A stretch of 8,511 bases of DNA from Chloroflexota bacterium (GTDB lineage: Bacteria; Chloroflexota; Anaerolineae; Anaerolineales; Villigracilaceae): contig JACPVD010000358.1 in the NCBI GenBank assembly GCA_016191895.1, positions 1 through 8,511 on the forward strand, given 5' to 3'. Position 1 is the first letter of the stretch, and each line of letters starts with the position of its first letter. A program made the translations under genes and the position numbers. The notes below the pieces were generated by a model. The model searched no databases. It saw only the letters and a program-made list of their open reading frames with translations, and was not told the origin of the DNA. Below, one piece after another: positions 4,535 through 8,511 of the stretch.

Positions 4535-7075
4535 ATGCAACCGTCTTTGGAAAAACTCCGTAAATTCTTTCGGCTCGAACACGAAAATAAATATCCGAAC
4601 ACCGCCATCATCGGCGGGCTTGCCAAAATGCTCGATTATTGGGAAGGAGAAGCCCGCGCCGATGGCATTGCCGAAGAAGTGATTCAGGCCGTCGTTTCGC
4701 GCCTGCGCTCCTACGAAAAACTCAGCCCAGATGGACGGGCTGAGTCGCTTAAAGGCTTGTGGAAGCGCATCGGCGAGACCTACCCCGAAGCCGCGCAAAA
4801 ACCGAAGCCAGCGGAAGCCCCGCGTCCCTCTGCGCCTGCGGACGAAGCCCCGCCCCAACCTGTCGAATCAACTGAGTCGATTGCCCAGACCGAAGCCCAG
4901 CAACCGCAACAGCAGACTCAGCAAAAGCCGCGGCCTGCTCCCGCTCCACAGAAGCCGCGTTCTGAATCCGTGCCCGGCGCGCGAACGAGTCAGACTCCTA
5001 CTGCGCTCAACGCAAGCACGACTGTGCTTCAGGGTGTGGGACCGCGTCATGCCGAATCGCTTGCCAGCCTCGGCATGAAAGACCTCGGCGACATGTTGTA
5101 TTACTATCCGCGCCGTTATGAAGATTACAGCCAGCTCAAACCGATCAAATCCCTTTTTTATGGCGAAGTGGTCACCGTGCTTGGCACGATACAAAGCGTT
5201 CACACCCGCCCGATTCGCGGCGGCAAGTCGTCACTTGTGGAGGTTGTCATTGGCGATGGCACCGGCTCGATACGGCTTTCATTCTTCAACCAACCCTGGC
5301 TTGCGAATCGATTCAAACAGGGCAATGCCATTTCCGTTTCGGGCAAGGTCGATCAGTATCTTGGCCGCCTTGTGATGAACAGCCCGGATTGGGAACCTGT
5401 GGAAGTTGAAAACCTGCACACAGCCCGCATCGTCCCCATCTATCCGCTCACCGAAAAGATCACACAGAAGTGGCTTCGTGGAATTATGAACCAGGTCGTT
5501 TCGCAATATGCCCCTGTCGTTGCAGACGCACTCCCCGAAAAGATCAAACTCGCCGCGAAACTGGTCTCGCTCGGCGAAGCGTTGATGCAGGCGCACTTTC
5601 CCGTTTCGCAGCAACGACTGAAAGCTGCGCGCGAGCGACTCGCCTTCGACGAAATTTTTTACCTGCAAATGGGAGCGCTTCGCCAGAAACGGGATTGGAA
5701 ATCTGTGGAAGCGCGCCGCTTCTCTGTCTCGACCGAGTGGCTGGGTGACCGGTTAACAAGCCTTCCCTTCGCCCTGACCTCCGCCCAGCAAAAGTCGCTT
5801 GAAGATATTCGCGCCGACCTCGACTCGGGCAAACCCATGAACCGACTCGTGCAAGGCGATGTCGGTTCGGGCAAAACAGTCGTTGCTGCGTTGGGCGCGG
5901 CCATTGTGATCGATAACGGTTCGCAAGCCGCAATCATGGCGCCGACTTCAATTCTGGCGGAGCAACATTATCGCAACTTCACAAGTCTGCTCGAAGGCGA
6001 TGGCAGAATCATGAACCGGGGAGAAATCCGCTTATTGGTGGGGAGCACGCCCGAGACGGAGAAGGAAGCGATCCGTCAGGGTTTGCAAAACGGCTCGGTG
6101 AAAATGGTCATCGGCACGCACGCGGTCATCGAACCAGACATCCTGTTTAAAGACCTGCAATTCATCGTGATCGATGAGCAACATCGTTTCGGCGTGGAAC
6201 AGCGCAAAGAGTTGCGAAGCAAAGGCACCAATCCGCATTTGCTGGTGATGACCGCCACACCCATTCCGCGTTCGCTGGCGTTGACGGTGTTCGGCGACCT
6301 CGATACTTCCGTCATCGACGAAATGCCGCTTGGGCGAATTCCCGTCAACACGCATACGCTTCGGCCACAGGAACGCGAACGCGCATTCACGTTGATTCGC
6401 GGACAGATCAAGGAAGGCAGGCAGGCGTTCATTGTATATCCGCTCATCGACCGCGACGCGAGCGAAAAAGTGGAAGCCCGCGCCGCAGTCGATGATTTCG
6501 AGTCGCTTTCGAAGGAAATTTTCCCCGAGTTGAAACTTGGGCTGCTGCACGGGCGCATGAAGCCCGCTGAAAAAGACGATGTGATGATGAAGTTCCGCGA
6601 CGGCGAATACAACATCCTCGTTTCGACGACGGTCGTTGAAGTGGGCGTGGATGTGCCGAACTCGACCGTGATGCTGATCGAAGGCGCGGATCGATTCGGA
6701 CTGGCGCAGTTACATCAATTGCGCGGGCGCGTCGGGCGCGGCGCTGAACAGTCGTATTGCCTGCTGATCCCCACCCACGAAGATGCGACGGAGAACGAGC
6801 GCTTGCAGGCCATGGCGCAAACCAACAGCGGCTTCGAACTCGCCGATCTCGACCTCAAGATTCGCGGCCCCGGTGAATTTTTGGGAACGCGCCAGGCTGG
6901 GTTCGCTTCTTCTCTAAAGATGGCGAGTATCACCGATGTTTCGTTAATTGAAAAAGCGCGCGAGCAGGCGCAGGCCTTGTTCGAGCGCGATCCCTATCTT
7001 GAGCAACCCGAACATGCCCTGCTCGCGGAATCATTTGGAAGATTCTGGGGCGCTGGCAAAGGCGATGTATCTTAA
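4535..7075 (+). CDS. recG: ATP-dependent DNA helicase RecG
   Basis: An 846-residue RecG, the branch-migration helicase that remodels stalled forks and recombination intermediates. An N-terminal region of about 160 residues, absent from short RecGs, has a helical part (1-85) and a Pro/Gln/Ala-rich linker (about 88-158). The canonical protein begins with a helix-hairpin-helix-like stretch (TVLQGVGPRHAESLASLG, 163-180), YYYPRRYEDY (189-198) and an OB-fold wedge domain (about 205-290). Helicase motifs: Walker A GDVGSGKT (441-448), motif Ia APTSILAEQH (469-478), DEQH box (547-550) with RFG, motif III MTATPIPRSLA (572-582), STTVVEVGVDVPN (697-709) and motif VI HQLRGRVGRG (727-736). The RecG/Mfd-specific TRG region is at 763-789 (FELADLDLKIRGPGEFLGTRQAG). 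All key residues are present, so it should be active. It starts 24 bp after fakB without a Shine-Dalgarno. Confidence 0.97.
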   Translation: MQPSLEKLRKFFRLEHENKYPNTAIIGGLAKMLDYWEGEARADGIAEEVIQAVVSRLRSYEKLSPDGRAESLKGLWKRIGETYPEAAQKPKPAEAPRPSAPADEAPPQPVESTESIAQTEAQQPQQQTQQKPRPAPAPQKPRSESVPGARTSQTPTALNASTTVLQGVGPRHAESLASLGMKDLGDMLYYYPRRYEDYSQLKPIKSLFYGEVVTVLGTIQSVHTRPIRGGKSSLVEVVIGDGTGSIRLSFFNQPWLANRFKQGNAISVSGKVDQYLGRLVMNSPDWEPVEVENLHTARIVPIYPLTEKITQKWLRGIMNQVVSQYAPVVADALPEKIKLAAKLVSLGEALMQAHFPVSQQRLKAARERLAFDEIFYLQMGALRQKRDWKSVEARRFSVSTEWLGDRLTSLPFALTSAQQKSLEDIRADLDSGKPMNRLVQGDVGSGKTVVAALGAAIVIDNGSQAAIMAPTSILAEQHYRNFTSLLEGDGRIMNRGEIRLLVGSTPETEKEAIRQGLQNGSVKMVIGTHAVIEPDILFKDLQFIVIDEQHRFGVEQRKELRSKGTNPHLLVMTATPIPRSLALTVFGDLDTSVIDEMPLGRIPVNTHTLRPQERERAFTLIRGQIKEGRQAFIVYPLIDRDASEKVEARAAVDDFESLSKEIFPELKLGLLHGRMKPAEKDDVMMKFRDGEYNILVSTTVVEVGVDVPNSTVMLIEGADRFGLAQLHQLRGRVGRGAEQSYCLLIPTHEDATENERLQAMAQTNSGFELADLDLKIRGPGEFLGTRQAGFASSLKMASITDVSLIEKAREQAQALFERDPYLEQPEHALLAESFGRFWGAGKGDVS

Positions 7076-7143
7076 ACACAAAGGACACGAAGTACACAAA
7101 GTTATTACGGCTACAAACCTTAGTGACCTTTGTGCCCTTCGTG
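7076..7143. repeat. Imperfect palindromic repeat-like element between recG and coaD
   Basis: Three 9-bp units in tandem (ACACAAAGG, ACACGAAGT, ACACAAAGT; 7076-7102) start on the base after the recG stop. CACGAAGTACACAAAG (7086-7101) pairs with CTTTGTGCCCTTCGTG (7128-7143) at 14 of 16 positions, with a 26-nt loop between. It has no T tract, so it is not an ordinary terminator. The CACAAAGG/CACGAAG wording resembles intergenic palindromes I recall from several environmental bacterial genomes; copy number here cannot be judged from one window. It might be a REP-like element or a structured mRNA leader for coaD. Confidence 0.6.
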
Positions 7144-7162
7144 GTTAAAGGTTTTGAAAACC

Positions 7163-7678
7163 ATGGTTAGAGCATTATTCCCCGGTACGTTCGACCCGAT
7201 CCACCTAGGCCATATGGACATTGCTTCGCGCGCTTCAAGACTTTTCGACGAGGTGGTGATGGCGGTGTACGATAAGCCGCTCAAGAGTCTGATGTTCTCG
7301 CCCGAGGAACGCATCACGCTTGTGCAGGTTGCGCTCAGGGACAATCCCAAGATTAAAGTCACGGGTTATAGCGGCCTGACGATTGACTTTGCCCGCCAGA
7401 TCGAGGCGCAGGTGATCGTGCGCGGGTTGCGGGTGTTCTCCGATTTCGAGTTCGAGTTCCGCATGGCATTGGCAAACCAGCGCCTCGCCAAAGACATCGA
7501 AACGGTGGCGTTGATCACCGCCGAACAACACACCTTTTTATCGTCCAGCACGGTGCGCGAGATCGCCGCATTGAATGGGGACGTTTCCAGCATGGTGCCG
7601 CCTCACGTGGAAAAAGCCCTGAAAGCAAAGGTGTTCAACATGGAAGAGCACTCCCCACCGAATGCATTACGCGATTAA
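7163..7678 (+). CDS. coaD: Pantetheine-phosphate adenylyltransferase (PPAT)
   Basis: A 171-residue PPAT that transfers AMP from ATP to 4'-phosphopantetheine, giving dephospho-CoA in the penultimate step of coenzyme A synthesis; cytosolic, normally a hexamer. The nucleotidyltransferase signature GTFDPIHLGH (8-17) contains the catalytic HxGH. Also present are the substrate-site YSGLTIDFA (69-77), VIVRGLRVFSDFEFEFRMALANQRLA (84-109 region; RGLR at 87-90) and the ATP-binding FLSSSTVREIA (125-135), followed by GDVSSMVPPHV. The length is slightly above the usual about 160, through a short non-conserved tail. ATG 7163 is chosen because the family begins directly with the strand leading to GTFDP; AAAGG at 7147-7151 is 11 nt upstream, a loose spacing. 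The right arm of the palindromic element ends 19 nt before the start, so structure may affect its translation. Confidence 0.95.
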   Translation: MVRALFPGTFDPIHLGHMDIASRASRLFDEVVMAVYDKPLKSLMFSPEERITLVQVALRDNPKIKVTGYSGLTIDFARQIEAQVIVRGLRVFSDFEFEFRMALANQRLAKDIETVALITAEQHTFLSSSTVREIAALNGDVSSMVPPHVEKALKAKVFNMEEHSPPNALRD

Positions 7679-7682
7679 TCTG

Positions 7683-7691
7683 TGCTAGAAT
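7683..7691 (+). promoter_or_regulatory. Extended -10 promoter of the coiled-coil gene
   Basis: TGcTAGAAT is an extended -10 with a five-of-six hexamer, 4 nt after the coaD stop. Initiation near 7698 would give a leader of about 30 nt carrying GGAG at 7718-7721, 6 nt before the ATG. No convincing -35 is seen. This is a leadered counterpart to the fakB and recG starts. Confidence 0.5.
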
Positions 7692-7727
7692 TGAAGAAGC
7701 AATAGCAATTGCCCGACGGAGTAAATC

Positions 7728-8225
7728 ATGGACATACTTCAACTCATCGACCGTTTGGAAGAACTCTTCAACGACGCGAAGGCCGTTCCTTTCACGCACA
7801 ACGTCATCGTGGACGAGGACCGCATGCTGGAATTGATCGACCAGATGCGCATCGCCGTTCCCGAGGAGGTGAAGAAGGCCCAACAGGTGATGGCCCAGCG
7901 TGATCGCGTGATGGCGCAGGCGCAGGAGGAGGCCAATCGCACATTGCAGATCGCCCGCGATAAAGCCGACCAGATGATCCAAAAGGATATTATCGTTGGC
8001 GAGGCACAGCGTCGGGCAGATCAAATTATCACTCAGGCAAGAGGCGAGGCCGAAGCCACCCGCGCCGACGCCGACAACTACGTGATCGACACACTCATGC
8101 AGTTGCAGGATCAGATCGCAAAATTAAGCGGACAAGTCAACAACGGCATTCGCATGGTGCAGGAAGATCAGATGCGGAAGGCATCCGCAACACCGGCGAA
8201 CGTTTCGGAAAAAGCGGAAAAATAA
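7728..8225 (+). CDS. Conserved soluble coiled-coil protein, function unknown
   Basis: A 165-residue, strongly helical and charged protein without signal peptide or membrane segment. The N-terminal part (MDILQLIDRLEELFNDAK, then VPFTHNVIVDEDRMLELIDQMR, to about 42) looks like a short conserved module. It is followed by a long Ala/Gln/Glu-rich heptad region (about 48-150) with the repeated pattern AxxxADQxI (IARDKADQMI, AQRRADQIITQA), and a short polar tail. Similar proteins are found beside coaD in Gram-positive and Chloroflexota genomes and are often annotated loosely as ATP synthase B-subunit-like or DivIVA-like because of the coiled coil. Lack of a membrane anchor argues against an F0 b subunit. 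The ribosome site GGAG (7718-7721) is 6 nt before the ATG. A scaffold role is possible; I do not claim a function. Confidence 0.8.
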   Translation: MDILQLIDRLEELFNDAKAVPFTHNVIVDEDRMLELIDQMRIAVPEEVKKAQQVMAQRDRVMAQAQEEANRTLQIARDKADQMIQKDIIVGEAQRRADQIITQARGEAEATRADADNYVIDTLMQLQDQIAKLSGQVNNGIRMVQEDQMRKASATPANVSEKAEK

Positions 8226-8227
8226 TA

Positions 8228-8268
8228 GCAAACATCCCCGTCAGATTTGGCGGGGATGTTTGCTTCTT
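8228..8268. terminator. Strong hairpin between convergent genes, probable bidirectional terminator
   Basis: A perfect 13-bp stem (GCAAACATCCCCG at 8228-8240, CGGGGATGTTTGC at 8251-8263) can extend through the loop to 16 pairs, including one G-T, around GATT. On the plus strand it is followed only by TTCTT. On the minus strand the stem is followed by TATTATTTTT, a better T tract, so it should end the minus-strand repeat-protein gene (stop at 8292) at least as well as the coiled-coil gene. Confidence 0.85.
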
Positions 8269-8291
8269 GGAATCAGAGCGATTCTTTCTTT

Positions 8292-8510
8292 TTATGGCCC
8301 AATATCTCCCCATACTTTTGCAACATCAGTCTTTCCATCCCCGTTGAAATCGCCAGTAAACCATTTTTGGTTGTCCGAATAGCCTCCCTGTTTGGTTGCC
8401 CAACGCACCATTTGAAAACTTGAGCCTGTAGAGAGGTGAACATCTATGGAAGCTATGCCACCGTCATTAAAAGCCTTTGCGGCATCAGTTTTTCCATCCC
8501 CATTAAAATC
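8292..8510 (-). CDS. FG-GAP/VCBS-type repeat protein, C-terminal part (5' end beyond window)
   Basis: The minus strand is open from the window edge to a TAA at 8294-8292, giving 72 residues of a C terminus. Two copies of a DFNGDGKTDxAK motif occur 53 residues apart (local residues 1-12 and 54-65). The DxNxDGxxD spacing is the calcium-binding loop typical of FG-GAP/VCBS beta-propeller repeats. The segment between them (HLSTGSSFQMVRWATKQGG...DNQKWFTG) fits the hydrophobic and aromatic blade pattern. Such proteins are usually large and secreted or surface-bound; the N terminus and any signal peptide lie outside the window. The protein ends just after the last motif (VWGDIGP). The DNA is less GC-rich than its neighbours. 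The repeat class is secure; ligand or function is unknown. Confidence 0.85.
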   Translation of the reverse strand, partial: DFNGDGKTDAAKAFNDGGIASIDVHLSTGSSFQMVRWATKQGGYSDNQKWFTGDFNGDGKTDVAKVWGDIGP

Positions 8511-8511
8511 G

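Noticed and set aside
7130..7162. Upstream non-ATG start for coaD
   Set aside because: The extra residues come from the palindromic element and have no counterpart in PPAT proteins, which start just before GTFDP.
7728..8225. ATP synthase F0 subunit b
   Set aside because: No N-terminal membrane helix and no neighbouring atp genes; the resemblance is generic coiled coil.
1..8511. CRISPR array, tRNA, rRNA or prophage/insertion sequence
   Set aside because: No regularly spaced repeats, cloverleaf, ribosomal RNA signature, transposase or integrase was seen on either strand.

Overview
The window reads as a chromosomal housekeeping region of a moderately GC-rich bacterium, most likely a member of the Chloroflexota (Anaerolineae-like). 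This rests on the overall look of the proteins: an Asp23 + YloV/FakA pair, a RecG with a long N-terminal extension and Pro/Gln-rich linker, a PadR regulator paired with a HAAS-type membrane protein, and a CoaD followed by a soluble coiled-coil protein. The taxonomic call is inference from memory of such gene sets, not from a search.

Layout. (1) 27-2168, plus strand: a sigma70-like promoter, an Asp23/Gls24-family gene and a fakA/yloV gene 14 bp apart, closed by a strong intrinsic terminator. (2) 2181-3622, minus strand: a padR regulator and a membrane protein with an N-terminal HAAS-like domain, 16 bp apart, driven by a perfect-consensus promoter with a dyad in its spacer. (3) 3662-7075, plus strand: a DegV/FakB gene and recG. 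Each has an extended -10 motif ending exactly 6 nt before its ATG and no usable Shine-Dalgarno, which suggests leaderless mRNAs. (4) 7076-7143: a repeat-like imperfect palindrome, then coaD and a coiled-coil gene with its own extended -10 promoter, ended by a 13-16 bp hairpin. (5) 8292-8510, minus strand: the 3' end of an FG-GAP/VCBS-type repeat protein that runs off the right edge.

How the genes fit together. FakA (ATP-binding kinase subunit) and DegV/FakB (fatty-acid-binding subunit) together form the fatty acid kinase that makes acyl-phosphate from free fatty acids in Firmicutes; here both halves lie about 1.6 kb apart on the same strand, separated by the PadR/HAAS cassette. RecG (branch-migration helicase) and CoaD (coenzyme A synthesis) are housekeeping genes. 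The neighbourhood recalls the yloU-yloV-...-recG cluster of Bacillus. I see no phage, CRISPR, tRNA or rRNA in the window. No gene-free stretch exceeds 300 bases. I do not see a clearly novel system; the best leads are the leaderless-promoter signature, the fakA/fakB pair split by a regulator-membrane cassette, and the palindromic repeat before coaD.
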